Assembly: GCA_019912965.1 (NCBI GenBank)
Contig: JAIOHM010000213.1
Span: forward strand, 79,905-143,904
Direction of reading: 5' to 3'
Source of the DNA: Anaerolineae bacterium
GTDB lineage: Bacteria; Chloroflexota; Anaerolineae; Aggregatilineales; Phototrophicaceae
Length of the DNA stretch: 64,000 nt
Position numbers and translations under genes: made by a program. Of the stretch, positions 26,980-35,767 are shown in pieces. Numbering within the stretch: the stretch's first letter is position 1; every line of letters starts with the position of its first letter. A model generated the notes under the pieces. That model was given only the letters and a program-made list of their open reading frames with translations. It had not been told where the DNA came from and made no database searches.

Positions 26980-27117
26980 GCGAGCAAGTTGGACACCTAC
27001 CGTCCAGAGATCGAAGCCCTGCTTGCCAATAGCTCAAAGCAGTTCTTCATTGCCAAGCGCTCCGGGACAACTGAGCCAAATCTCAGTCGATGGATAAAAA
27101 TTCATAGATTGAAATAA
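26980..27117 (+). pseudogene. Second resolvase 3' end (truncated)
   Basis: About 45 codons match the last 45 codons of the resolvase at 21453 in the same frame: SKLDTYRPEIEALLANSSKQ, then FFIAKRSGTTEPNLSRW, then a TAA at 27115-27117. The nucleotide sequence is clearly related but not identical (Ala/Thr, Gly/Ser, Tyr/Ser changes). It is therefore an older or different resolvase copy, not a fresh duplication. There is no start codon. The Qat genes lie exactly between the two copies, in direct orientation. Confidence 0.85.
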
Positions 27118-27243
27118 GTCACATAAATAACATAGTTTTGATCTATAGCATTTGGAAACTGTGTCAAATCTAGGAAACAAGGCAACAGATGAGAGTCCGT
27201 AATTTAAATATGGAAACGCATACAACACCGTCAACTGAGAAAA

Positions 27244-27612
27244 TCAAATGGTTAAGCGTAAAATTCCAAGCATCTTACTTATGAAGTAAACCAACACGAG
27301 GCCAAAACTTACGACGACTTGTGCTATAGGATACGATAGTAATGATAATAGGAAGTCGAAAGTCCACCATTTATACAATCTAACAAGACTAGAGATATTC
27401 CGATTCTTGGTTCTTAACCAAAAAAGGAAATAGGCCACTGCCGTCGCCAAATATAAGTAATAAATATATCAACATAATAATTTTTTCCAGAGATCCAGCG
27501 GAAGATTACGATATTCACCATATCCATACACATGGATTGACGCAAGATTTATTCCGATGAGAAAAAGAGATAAAAACAATAAGAATCTTTCAATGTAAAT
27601 TTTTCCATTCAT
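27244..27612 (-). pseudogene. Small membrane protein interrupted by an in-frame TGA
   Basis: On the minus strand an ATG at 27612 starts MNGKIYIERFLLFLSLFLIG and runs 47 codons to a TGA at 27469-27471. The same frame continues without other stops to 27244, with three more hydrophobic segments (LYLATAVAYFLFWLR, FDFLLSLLSYPIAQVVVSF, LVLVYFISKMLGIL). The joined product would be a four-segment membrane protein of about 122 residues. Either the TGA is a mutation and this is a dead gene, or the downstream part is expressed alone from a TTG at 27450. Confidence 0.5.
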
Positions 27613-27879
27613 AAAATTGTATTGTGCAAAAATACTATAACAATTGCAATTGCGGTAAAGTAGGTGATGAATTCATCACCTACTTGTCCCATTCTATCAA
27701 CATTGTACATGATGGACTTCCCACATTAATTTGCTCCCATACAAGGAATAATCTATTTTTCCACTCAGCTTGCCCAAGAATCCTGTGATAGAATCCGAGA
27801 CAGGATTAACATAGGAAGATGGCTGAAGGAATATTTTGGCAGTAGTATAAATCAGCGTAGCAAGGGTTTCAGGTGAAAC

Positions 27880-28602
27880 CTAACTACCCCAAGTACAGGC
27901 TACATCAGTACTGTTGAGGTCATCAAAAATACCATTGCCAGCGATCATGCAAATTTCGTCATAAGACTTCTTTGACGGACTAATGAGGTACAAACCATTG
28001 TCAATCCACTGAAAAACAGTTGGTATTGCACCTTGTACCCAGTTGAACACATTTATATATTGTTCCGCTGAAAGTCTGAAAGGTTTAACATCTGTTGTTC
28101 CAAGTTTTGGTTTATTTGGAGTGCTGTATGCATAGACTCCCTCTACTGGTTGGTAGGCAGATATGAGACGAGATGCGAACACTTTTTGAGAAAGATTCAC
28201 AGCACCGTATTTGTACTGACCTGCTGAAGCATAAAACTGAGCTCCACTGCAATTATCTCCCGATCTGTATGTCCCGCCCCCACCTGATTTCATCAAGATA
28301 TCATGATTTGTACCGCACGAAGTAGTATTTGACCATGATACATTTGCGACATTAGCTGCACTACGTCCCGGAATATTCAATATCTGTCCAGCATAAATGC
28401 GGTTCGGGTCAGAAATGATGTTACGGTTAACATTGTAAATCTCCCGCCAACGGTTCCCATCGCCATAAACCTGCTGGGCAGCAGGCATATTTCCAGTGTC
28501 CAAGAAGGTCTGAATGTTGAGCAAATTCTGCCGCAGGGCGTCGTAGGTTGCGCTGGTCTCACCCGTCGCACTCACTCTTTTTCCAAGCAGGATTTCTACC
28601 AC
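27880..28602 (-). CDS. LysM-domain protein, 240 aa
   Basis: A LysM domain (about 46-78: YGDGNRWREIYNVNRN, IYAGQILNIPG) is followed by a Gly/Ser/Tyr-rich unknown region with four Cys (TTSCGTNHD, GDNCSGAQFY, EICMIAGNG, VACTWGS) that could form disulfides. No clear signal peptide is present; the start is GTG at 28602. LysM binds peptidoglycan or chitin-like glycans. The C-terminal domain (about 85-240) is unrecognised. It is alone between two AT-rich gaps. Confidence 0.7.
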   Translation of the reverse strand: MVEILLGKRVSATGETSATYDALRQNLLNIQTFLDTGNMPAAQQVYGDGNRWREIYNVNRNIISDPNRIYAGQILNIPGRSAANVANVSWSNTTSCGTNHDILMKSGGGGTYRSGDNCSGAQFYASAGQYKYGAVNLSQKVFASRLISAYQPVEGVYAYSTPNKPKLGTTDVKPFRLSAEQYINVFNWVQGAIPTVFQWIDNGLYLISPSKKSYDEICMIAGNGIFDDLNSTDVACTWGS

Positions 28603-29031
28603 ACCTTAGTCACCCATTGGTTTATTATTCAGCATAATCTACGTATGACTTCATCCCGTACTATCTGACCACTACCGATAAATAAACAGAACAAAAATGG
28701 CTCGTTCATCGTTTTTGAAACATAGAACTTGAGCAATCAGAATGGCAATAATAGCTTCAATGTGAGATAAAACGGTTGGTTCCACATCAATTCCAGCAGG
28801 TTCAAAACGGATACAGTATAATTTGGTAGAGAATGCATAATCAAAGTTATAGGGAATAGTGTATGTTAGGATCAGGGAGTAGTGTAAAATACACTAATTC
28901 AATATTAGCGGTTTTATCATAGTGATAATATGCTGCTGGAATGTAAAAGCTTCAATTTTCAATAACACATTGAGGGTATATTTTCTTATGTAATGTGTTG
29001 CAGCAGCACAATACTGAATGGAGTAATTTAT
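28603..29031. other. AT-rich gap without a supported gene
   Basis: About 430 nt lie between the divergently oriented LysM and membrane protein genes. I see no open frame of interest and no RNA gene; it probably holds both promoters. Confidence 0.4.
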
Positions 29032-30282
29032 ATGAACATTTCAGATTACTTCGTACTAGTTCTTAGTCTGGGGCCGCTAAAGATAATTTATGATGTTGGA
29101 GTATGGGCCTTCATAATAATTCGTTTCCGCTATTTCGTTCACAATCGATATGACAATCTTTTGTCAAGCATCTATCTTGCTGCATTATTCTCTGCAATTT
29201 ATGCCTCTTCTCTAGGATTTGTGATCGATATTGTCATTGACGAATATGACAGTGAGTTTCGAATCCTCTCAGCAGTGGTGGCTGGCTATTTTTTTACGCG
29301 ATTAGCATTGGCATTTCAAACTCATTATAACTCCAGTTTGTTTTTAAGCGACAATAAACTGATAAACCGACTAAACTTTGGCTGGCTAGCTTTTGCGATT
29401 ATAAGTTTCATTATTCTAGAAGCGTTTCTAGGACAACCTGCGGTTTTGGATCTTCACACAGAAGGTTTTAATATTAACGGGAATCAGTATTTAGGGGTTG
29501 GTAGAGCGGTGGTTCGATCTTATCTTGTCTTTACTATAACCTATTGTTGTCTAGCATTGATACGATATATTAAGCTATCTCCAGCAAGAGATGCTCGCTT
29601 TCGTTTACGTGCATGGAGTGGATTAGGTGTCCTTGTAACATCGGGTATTCACTACCTAGTTATAGCAATATGCAGTCTTCTGGCTGGCTTTTTCCCAGAT
29701 CAACAGAATTTAGTATCTTCTGGATATGAACAGTTTGCAATAATAAATTTAATTATTGCTGGGATTTCTGTAGTTATACTTGCAAGCCCACGTAGCATAT
29801 TAGACAGAATAGCTAATGGCTATAAAAGAATACAAAATTATATCAAGTTTGGAAAACTGGATTGGCTGCGTTATGAGCTTGCTAAAGCATCTTTTCAAAT
29901 GATTGGAACAAAAACAGGTTTACCATTTGTTATATTTATGCGTACTCAAGATCAGACCTATCAGATAAGCCAAGCGGTTATCGCTATCAGTGATTGCCGA
30001 CGTCTATTATTGCCGTATGTATCACAGCATGATTTGAAACAAAGTATTGAAAAAGCTCAGAAACGTCAGGATTATCGGAATAGATACTCGGTAGTTGTAT
30101 TAACTGAGGCAGTCGCATTAACACTAGCTATAGAAAAGTCAAAAACAGCATTAGAGTCTCCGCAGGCGGGTAGTTTTATCTTTCAAACAGAATTTCCGGC
30201 AAAGACGCTAGATGAGTTGATTGATTTTTTTTCGGAAGTAAGTGATGCAATGAAATGGCTTCGAACGAACAAAAACAGATGA
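29032..30282 (+). CDS. DUF6545-like (MAB_1171c-type) membrane protein
   Basis: A 416-residue protein with about seven predicted membrane segments in the first about 240 residues (DYFVLVLSLGPLKIIYDVG, LSAVVAGYFFTRLAL, GLGVLVTSGIHYLVIAICSL, FAIINLIIAGISVVILA). A cytosolic C-terminal domain follows, with ISQAVIAISDCRRLLLPYVS and VLTEAVALTLAIEKS. This matches my memory of the DUF6545 pattern (IrD..L.LRPY.......EA..L..A). ATG 29032 is preferred to 28993; GGAG lies 8 nt upstream. Such proteins often pair with XRE and ImmA/IrrE genes; here only distant ones exist. Function unknown, perhaps a signalling receptor. Confidence 0.6.
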   Translation: MNISDYFVLVLSLGPLKIIYDVGVWAFIIIRFRYFVHNRYDNLLSSIYLAALFSAIYASSLGFVIDIVIDEYDSEFRILSAVVAGYFFTRLALAFQTHYNSSLFLSDNKLINRLNFGWLAFAIISFIILEAFLGQPAVLDLHTEGFNINGNQYLGVGRAVVRSYLVFTITYCCLALIRYIKLSPARDARFRLRAWSGLGVLVTSGIHYLVIAICSLLAGFFPDQQNLVSSGYEQFAIINLIIAGISVVILASPRSILDRIANGYKRIQNYIKFGKLDWLRYELAKASFQMIGTKTGLPFVIFMRTQDQTYQISQAVIAISDCRRLLLPYVSQHDLKQSIEKAQKRQDYRNRYSVVVLTEAVALTLAIEKSKTALESPQAGSFIFQTEFPAKTLDELIDFFSEVSDAMKWLRTNKNR

Positions 30283-30522
30283 TTTTATGTGTATTGTAAA
30301 AAAACTAACATCCGGAGCTGGTCGAGAACATTAAATCAAAATAATACAAATATAAATATCATGTTAAATATAGATTGATTATTAAATATCCCTATTCCAT
30401 TTCACTGGAACTGTTGAAATGTGAAATCAATATAAGAGAGTTCCGGAAATGGAAATAGCTTTTTGATCATCAGATACAATCCCAACTAAATATGATGTAA
30501 CTATTGGTACAAATATTTACAG

Positions 30523-32946
30523 TTATGTATCATATGCACATCGAAATCCAATGTTGAACTGACTTTCTGCGGGATTGCCATAGTAGCGTGTGGCTCCTTT
30601 AGCTCCAGGTAGATTGTCAAAAGCCCATGATCCGCCTCTTAGACACCTGCTCCCATTAATATTGCTATGTTCCGTTTTATTGAGATCAAAAGGATAAGGT
30701 AAATATAGGGAAGATAACCATTCCCACGTATTTCCCGCCAAGTCTGCTATTTGCCAATCATTAATACCCTTTGGATACATTCCAACTGGGCTGGTTCGAA
30801 ATAAATATTCACCATGAAATAGGTTTGCTGCATCTTCTCTGAAATCATCTCCCCATGGATAAATTTGCTTACGGTGTTTGATTTTGCTGTATGTTGCTAA
30901 ATATTCCCATTCCGCCTCGTTTAGCAAACGTCCTCTTTTCCACCGGGCATAAGCATTTGCTTCATACCATGAGACACCAATTACTGGACAATTGGGTGAG
31001 TCAAAACGTGGATTATGCCAGAAAGCAGGTTGACTTCGACCAGTAAGATATACCCACTCCCAACCTTCAGGTGTCCAAAGTTCCCTTTGCTTATATCCAT
31101 TGTCATTAATGAATTTATTAAAATCGTAATTTGTCACTAAGTATTTATCAACATAAAAATCATTAATTGATACAAGGCAGGATATATATTCATCGCCTAA
31201 GTAAAACTGATCAAGTCCAGTCACATAGATTTTAGAGTCATTGTCTAGCCGCACATCGCCCAGTATTCCCAGCCAATAACCTGCAGTAAATCGAATTCGA
31301 ACAGATCTCTCTGGATCAATGAGAAGCGTCTGTAAGCGTTCTTTTGTTTGGGGCAAAATGCCTACATCAACTGGTTTTTCCAACAGGGTTAACAAATCAG
31401 CGACAAGAAAAGTATTAATATTGAGCAATTCATTAAAGAGTTCTGCCGGAGCCCTTGCAATCCCGATAAGCATTCTGAGAGAGTTAAAATGCTCTACCCT
31501 TGGCAGAATTGGGAGTGGAGCATCCCATGGAATCTCTTCAGTTTGCGGATCTGTAAAAATGGGAGATCGCAAAAAGCTACTTTCTCGAACTTGAGCGCTA
31601 TTAATTTTCATTGTGGATATCCAAGATGAGTAGGTTGGTTTGTCAAATTCATTGATTTGAAGGGCACTAAGATATGATTGAAGCATGTTATGGGAAAAAC
31701 TATACTTTGTTTTTGATCCCTCAATAGATTTATTCAGAATCCCAGCGCGCCAAGCGATTTCTAGAGACTTTGACTCAGCCTCGGTTGTTGGAAATAGTTT
31801 ATCTTTTGAGCCCCAAGTTGAATTAAATGCTAGGGTCGACAAATCACGTATAATTTGGTCGATCCCATTATTAAATTCGTGCGAAGATAAAATCTCGCGC
31901 TCAAGCATTGTACGGGTGAATTTGGCAGATAGTTCCGCCAAATTATCTAAGGCAATTGGCGAATCGGAATATGAATAGAGTAGCATAAGGAGGGTGTAAG
32001 GAATTTTGGCTGCCCAAAGCAGCTCATTTGGCTTTTCGCCTTCGAAAAGCAACTGATGAAGTTCAGTGGCTCGAGCTTCTGTATAGTGCCAAGTACGACA
32101 GTATCGTCTCATTAGCTCAAGGGCTCGTTCTGGATTTAATGGTTGAACGACAGCATTAAAAATTCCCATGTTTGATTGTAGTGAATGTAACTGTGTTGCA
32201 AATAAAAATTTATTTCCCGAATTAGAAGCAGCAAGATTGTATAATTCGGTAACAAGATGTGATCGATCCTTCGCAGGGACTCGATCCAGGTTGTCAACGA
32301 GTAACACTGCCTGTTTTCGTTTGAGATATACCTCGAAATCGAGTCCAACTGAAGAACCAATCCACCTAGCATTGATAAAACTAGATATGTCACTGTTTTT
32401 TTCAAAATCACTTGCATCAATAAAAATCGGTAGTCGAGGCGAGTTGTGTCCTAGTCCTGTGTAAGTTGGAGCAGTTCCATGTAAAGAACTTAAAGTACTG
32501 CGGGCTACATCAAGAGCTAGTTTCGATAATAATGTGCTTTTTCCGGATCCTGTTTCTCCTGTGAGCAACCATTGAGATCCAATCAAAAACAATTGCTCTA
32601 CAGACTCCAAAATGCTAGGTGGTGAACTACTAGCTTTGGGAGAGGATTTGAGAAAACGGAACTCTGGAGGTATAGCGGATGATGCAGGATCCGACACACT
32701 TTGATGGGTATCAATTGAGAGACTTAATGGTACAAAAAGACTATCCAATTCTGAAAACTCGCTGATAAGATGAGTCAAATACGAAATTTCAAGTTCACGA
32801 ATGGGTACCCTTCCCTCAATATAATAGAAATTATTATAATATTTATTAATATCCCTTCCCGCGACGTCCCGTATTGATCCCGAGAAAATATTTCGTTCAC
32901 CAAAGCTAATTGAGGAGTTGGATTTTTTGCCAAATAGAGGATTCAT
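30523..32946 (-). CDS. STAND-type NTPase with C-terminal FGE-like domain
   Basis: An 807-residue predicted conflict-system NTPase. The N-terminal linear motif (residues 11-36: ISFGERNIFSGSIRDVAGRD) matches two repeats in the neighbour at 32980. An NTPase follows: Walker A LLTGETGSGKST (127-138) and Walker B AVLLVDNLDRVP (213-224). A helical middle follows, then a formylglycine-generating-enzyme-like (C-type lectin) domain at about 585-807. That domain contains WYEANAYARWKRGRLLNEAEW, LAGNTWEWLSS, RCLRGGSWAFDN and NIGFRCAYDT. The usual catalytic Cys pair of the enzyme is absent, so the domain is probably a sensor. ATG 32946 is chosen over a TTG ten codons upstream. Confidence 0.8.
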   Translation of the reverse strand: MNPLFGKKSNSSISFGERNIFSGSIRDVAGRDINKYYNNFYYIEGRVPIRELEISYLTHLISEFSELDSLFVPLSLSIDTHQSVSDPASSAIPPEFRFLKSSPKASSSPPSILESVEQLFLIGSQWLLTGETGSGKSTLLSKLALDVARSTLSSLHGTAPTYTGLGHNSPRLPIFIDASDFEKNSDISSFINARWIGSSVGLDFEVYLKRKQAVLLVDNLDRVPAKDRSHLVTELYNLAASNSGNKFLFATQLHSLQSNMGIFNAVVQPLNPERALELMRRYCRTWHYTEARATELHQLLFEGEKPNELLWAAKIPYTLLMLLYSYSDSPIALDNLAELSAKFTRTMLEREILSSHEFNNGIDQIIRDLSTLAFNSTWGSKDKLFPTTEAESKSLEIAWRAGILNKSIEGSKTKYSFSHNMLQSYLSALQINEFDKPTYSSWISTMKINSAQVRESSFLRSPIFTDPQTEEIPWDAPLPILPRVEHFNSLRMLIGIARAPAELFNELLNINTFLVADLLTLLEKPVDVGILPQTKERLQTLLIDPERSVRIRFTAGYWLGILGDVRLDNDSKIYVTGLDQFYLGDEYISCLVSINDFYVDKYLVTNYDFNKFINDNGYKQRELWTPEGWEWVYLTGRSQPAFWHNPRFDSPNCPVIGVSWYEANAYARWKRGRLLNEAEWEYLATYSKIKHRKQIYPWGDDFREDAANLFHGEYLFRTSPVGMYPKGINDWQIADLAGNTWEWLSSLYLPYPFDLNKTEHSNINGSRCLRGGSWAFDNLPGAKGATRYYGNPAESQFNIGFRCAYDT

Positions 32947-32979
32947 AACGTCACATCCCGCACGATTCAAAATCAATTA

Positions 32980-33360
32980 TTAGCGTCGGTTCCACTTATT
33001 AATGTTGCGACCAACAATATTACGGATCTTTCCTTTAAATACATTCCCATCACCCATATAAACCCCTGGTGTTTTCGCTGTATCTTTTTCATTCTGTGGT
33101 TGATTTTCTCGATCTATATTAATATCCTGGCCAGCGATGTCTTTAACATCGCTCTCATAACTATTGTATTGCCCTAAATCCACCCCTACAGTTTTGCTAG
33201 AATCTTCTTGTTGCTGTTTATTCTCAGTTTCAATATCAAGACTCATGCCTGGTAAACGCAATTTATGTCTGATAACCTGATTCTTGATTATTGCGAAGAG
33301 AGAAATGACAATAAGCAGCACAACAACTATCGTTAGTGCTAATACAGTTAGCTCTGACAT
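32980..33360 (-). CDS. Membrane-anchored partner of the STAND NTPase, 126 aa
   Basis: One N-terminal membrane segment (LALTIVVVLLIVISLFAII, residues 7-25) is followed by a cytosolic tail with two copies of an about 26-residue motif. They are at about 57-82 (VGVDLGQYNSYESDVKDIAG) and 96-122 (PGVYMGDGNVFKGKIRNIVG). The motif G..N...SxIRDIAGRDIN also starts the NTPase encoded 33 nt downstream. The protein may dock the NTPase at the membrane by homotypic contact. ATG 33360 follows GAGAGG. Not a known family to me. Confidence 0.6.
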   Translation of the reverse strand: MSELTVLALTIVVVLLIVISLFAIIKNQVIRHKLRLPGMSLDIETENKQQQEDSSKTVGVDLGQYNSYESDVKDIAGQDINIDRENQPQNEKDTAKTPGVYMGDGNVFKGKIRNIVGRNINKWNRR

Positions 33361-33419
33361 AATCCAACCTCTCAAATCCTTAACAGATGCAAAATGATTT
33401 TGATGCCAAATCTACTACA

Positions 33420-34217
33420 TCATCTATGCGATGATATTACCATGAGAAATAGAGGCGATATCAATGCCCAAACTAGTATCCACAAGAAACATAAATCGAA
33501 CACCAAAAATATTTGGTTAGTAAGAACACTAACTGTTATGGATGCCATAATAGTTAGTATCGCTACAATGATCATAAGCCGCATAGAACGTATGTGTATG
33601 CCAGCTCGGTTTGGATATTGGATTGGCAGTAGTTGAAGTACAGTAGAAGCAAGAACTAGGAAAAATGGCGTTGGAGTAGAGATGGTGAGTTCAAATAAGG
33701 TGGAATTCAGAAAAACAACGATTAATATACCTGCAGGTGCTCGTGCAAGTCCAGTGCGGTCAAATTTGGTGCGTGTTGGCCGTGTCGATGCTATAGCGAA
33801 TCGAATGCCTCCAGCAATAGGATATGTTGCAAGCACAAACCAACTGTATTCAACAGCTTTGGCAGCCAAACCAACATACAATAATACAGCAGATGCAATT
33901 GAGTACAACAAAAAGTCACATATGCCGTCGTAATAGCGTCCAAATTCATTCGCGGTTTTTGTAAATCGAGCGATGAAACCATCTAAGAGGTCACAGAGCA
34001 TTCCAAGAAAAAAGAAGACAGTTGCTCTTTGCAATACATGGTTCTCAAGCACCAATATAGCTGCTATAGCACTCAAAAGACCTAGGGACGTTATTATGTC
34101 TTTGATGTACCCAATAATCCAATGCCTATCAATGTGTTCGGTCCGGCTTGATGGCTGATTACTTCGGTTTCTATTGGGTTCATAGTGGTCAATTGAGTTT
34201 TGATCCAACGATATCAT
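33420..34217 (-). CDS. CDP-alcohol phosphatidyltransferase
   Basis: A 265-residue membrane enzyme with the invariant motif DG..AR........G...D...D, seen as DGFIARFTKTANEFGRYYDG followed by ICD (residues about 98-120). It uses CDP-diacylglycerol or CDP-alcohol to make phospholipid. It has six to eight predicted membrane segments. The exact substrate (serine, glycerol, inositol) cannot be read. Its first 29 nt overlap the acyltransferase gene upstream (34189), suggesting translational coupling. Confidence 0.88.
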   Translation of the reverse strand: MISLDQNSIDHYEPNRNRSNQPSSRTEHIDRHWIIGYIKDIITSLGLLSAIAAILVLENHVLQRATVFFFLGMLCDLLDGFIARFTKTANEFGRYYDGICDFLLYSIASAVLLYVGLAAKAVEYSWFVLATYPIAGGIRFAIASTRPTRTKFDRTGLARAPAGILIVVFLNSTLFELTISTPTPFFLVLASTVLQLLPIQYPNRAGIHIRSMRLMIIVAILTIMASITVSVLTNQIFLVFDLCFLWILVWALISPLFLMVISSHR

Positions 34218-34842
34218 CTCTTTTCTTTATTCGCCGCTCAGTTCCCGACATGAGGCGTTGAATGTTTTCTAAGTGTCGTATTACTAAAAAAGCTCCAATT
34301 GCTATAGCAAAAGTTGTATAGTTAGAAGATAGCTTGCCTATTAGCGACAAGATAATTACTATAGCGCAACAGACTCCAATTCCAACTAAAACCCCCAAAG
34401 AAACATATCGGCTTATACGAGTAACAATGAGAGTGATTAGCATGCCTCCAAGCAGAGCTATTGGGGATACTAGGAGCAAGGCTCCTGCTGCTACTGCTAC
34501 ACTTCTTCCACCATGCCACTTCCCGGTTTTCAGTTTGAGAAAAACGGACCAGCTATGACCACTTAGAGTCGCAAGTGACAGGATCAACTCGATTTGATTA
34601 TTTGTATCTGGGAACTGCCTCGCTATGGCTATCGCTATGACCCCTTTTGTTGCATCGATGAGGAATACAGGAATAGCATATTTAGGGCCAGCCAAACGCC
34701 ACAAATTAGTGGAGCCAATTTTGCCACTACCAAAGGAGAGGATATCAAGTTGCAAGAAACTACTTGCAATATAGCCGGTCGGTACTGAACCGACTACATA
34801 AAAAGCCAATATAAAGACCAAAATATTACTTGCTGAAAACAT
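34189..34842 (-). CDS. plsY: PlsY-like glycerol-3-phosphate acyltransferase
   Basis: A 217-residue polytopic membrane protein with PlsY motifs: GSVPTGYIASS (about 18-28), FGSGKIGSTNLWRLAG (GSGxIGxTN, residues 37-52), GHSWSVFLKLKTGKW (about 95-109) and HLENIQRLMSGTE (near the C-terminus). PlsY transfers an acyl group from acyl-phosphate to glycerol-3-phosphate, the first step of phospholipid synthesis. GSGKIGS replaces the usual GSGNIGA, and the loop after GHSWSVF reads TGKWHGG, so substrate handling may differ. On an island a second PlsY is unexpected. Confidence 0.85.
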   Translation of the reverse strand: MFSASNILVFILAFYVVGSVPTGYIASSFLQLDILSFGSGKIGSTNLWRLAGPKYAIPVFLIDATKGVIAIAIARQFPDTNNQIELILSLATLSGHSWSVFLKLKTGKWHGGRSVAVAAGALLLVSPIALLGGMLITLIVTRISRYVSLGVLVGIGVCCAIVIILSLIGKLSSNYTTFAIAIGAFLVIRHLENIQRLMSGTERRIKKRDDIVGSKLN

Positions 34843-34917
34843 AGTGCGATCTAATCTGTTTTGCCAAGTTCAAGTGTTTGTTGGAGCATAACCATAAGGC
34901 AATCAGATTAGAACACT

Positions 34918-35700
34918 TTAGTGGCTTTGTACAAAAGTCAATATTGTTTCCCAAACCTTTTCCCTTTCAATATCCAAAGTAAGCATATGACCAGAATTTT
35001 CAAACCAAAGCAGCCGCTTGTCTGAGGTACCTAGAAGATTGTAAAGTTCTTCCGCCCCATTTTGGGGCGCAATGCGATCAAATCGACCTTGAAGCAATAG
35101 TACTGGCACAACAATCTTTCCTGCGGTTTTTTGAGTAAGTACTGTTATGTAAGGAATCCACCGTAAACACTTTGTTGGGACCTTGGGATATGCTCTAAGC
35201 ACGTAAGGAGGAGCAAATGCATTAGGATTTGTACCTTTACTAATTACATACCACTTAATGAAAATTCTGGCGATAGGTAATACTATGCTGGAGAGGAAGC
35301 TTGGATGAATCATTGTTGATGAAAGGGAGACAACGCCAGCAATTGACTCATTTAGGGTTAACTGAAGTGAAATCAGTCCTCCCATTGAATGTCCTACGCA
35401 GAAAATGCGATCACACTTTTTCTCCAATCGCCTCAAACCCTGCCGTGCAGATTCAATCCAGTCTGGGAGGCCAGTCGTTTCCATATCCTTTTCTGTCGTA
35501 CCATGACCTGCAAGTCGTACTCCCATAACAGTGTAACCATTGGAATTTAAGTAATCCCCGAGTCCTCGCATTTCTGGCGGACTAGAACTGAAACCATGTA
35601 TTAACAAAACTCCAGTATTTCCCCCCGGAAAATAAAACTCATTAGTATCATCGAACGCGGGTTTATCAAGAAATGCGTTTGTTTGCGTTTGTTGATTCAT
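34918..35700 (-). CDS. Alpha/beta hydrolase (monoacylglycerol lipase / carboxylesterase type)
   Basis: A 260-residue serine hydrolase: oxyanion block LLIHGFSSSPPEM, nucleophile elbow VGHSMGGL, acid in VLLLQGRFDRIAP and His in ENSGHMLTLD. These features fit esterase/lipase enzymes of the EstA/monoacylglycerol lipase group. ATG 35700 follows AGGGAGGGG. Its position before PlsY and the phosphatidyltransferase suggests it supplies or turns over acyl groups. There is no signal peptide. Confidence 0.88.
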   Translation of the reverse strand: MNQQTQTNAFLDKPAFDDTNEFYFPGGNTGVLLIHGFSSSPPEMRGLGDYLNSNGYTVMGVRLAGHGTTEKDMETTGLPDWIESARQGLRRLEKKCDRIFCVGHSMGGLISLQLTLNESIAGVVSLSSTMIHPSFLSSIVLPIARIFIKWYVISKGTNPNAFAPPYVLRAYPKVPTKCLRWIPYITVLTQKTAGKIVVPVLLLQGRFDRIAPQNGAEELYNLLGTSDKRLLWFENSGHMLTLDIEREKVWETILTFVQSH

Positions 35701-35767
35701 CAAACCCCTCCCTAAATCCATTAATCAATATATAAGAATTGTTAAATTAAATAAAGTTTGGCATTCT

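Noticed and set aside
27469..27471. Selenocysteine codon
   Set aside because: The TGA lies in a hydrophobic protein with no redox motif, and no SECIS-like hairpin was evident; a simple stop is more likely.
30523..31200. Diversity-generating retroelement target
   Set aside because: The lectin-like fold fits a DGR target, but no reverse transcriptase, template repeat or Avd-like gene lies in the window.
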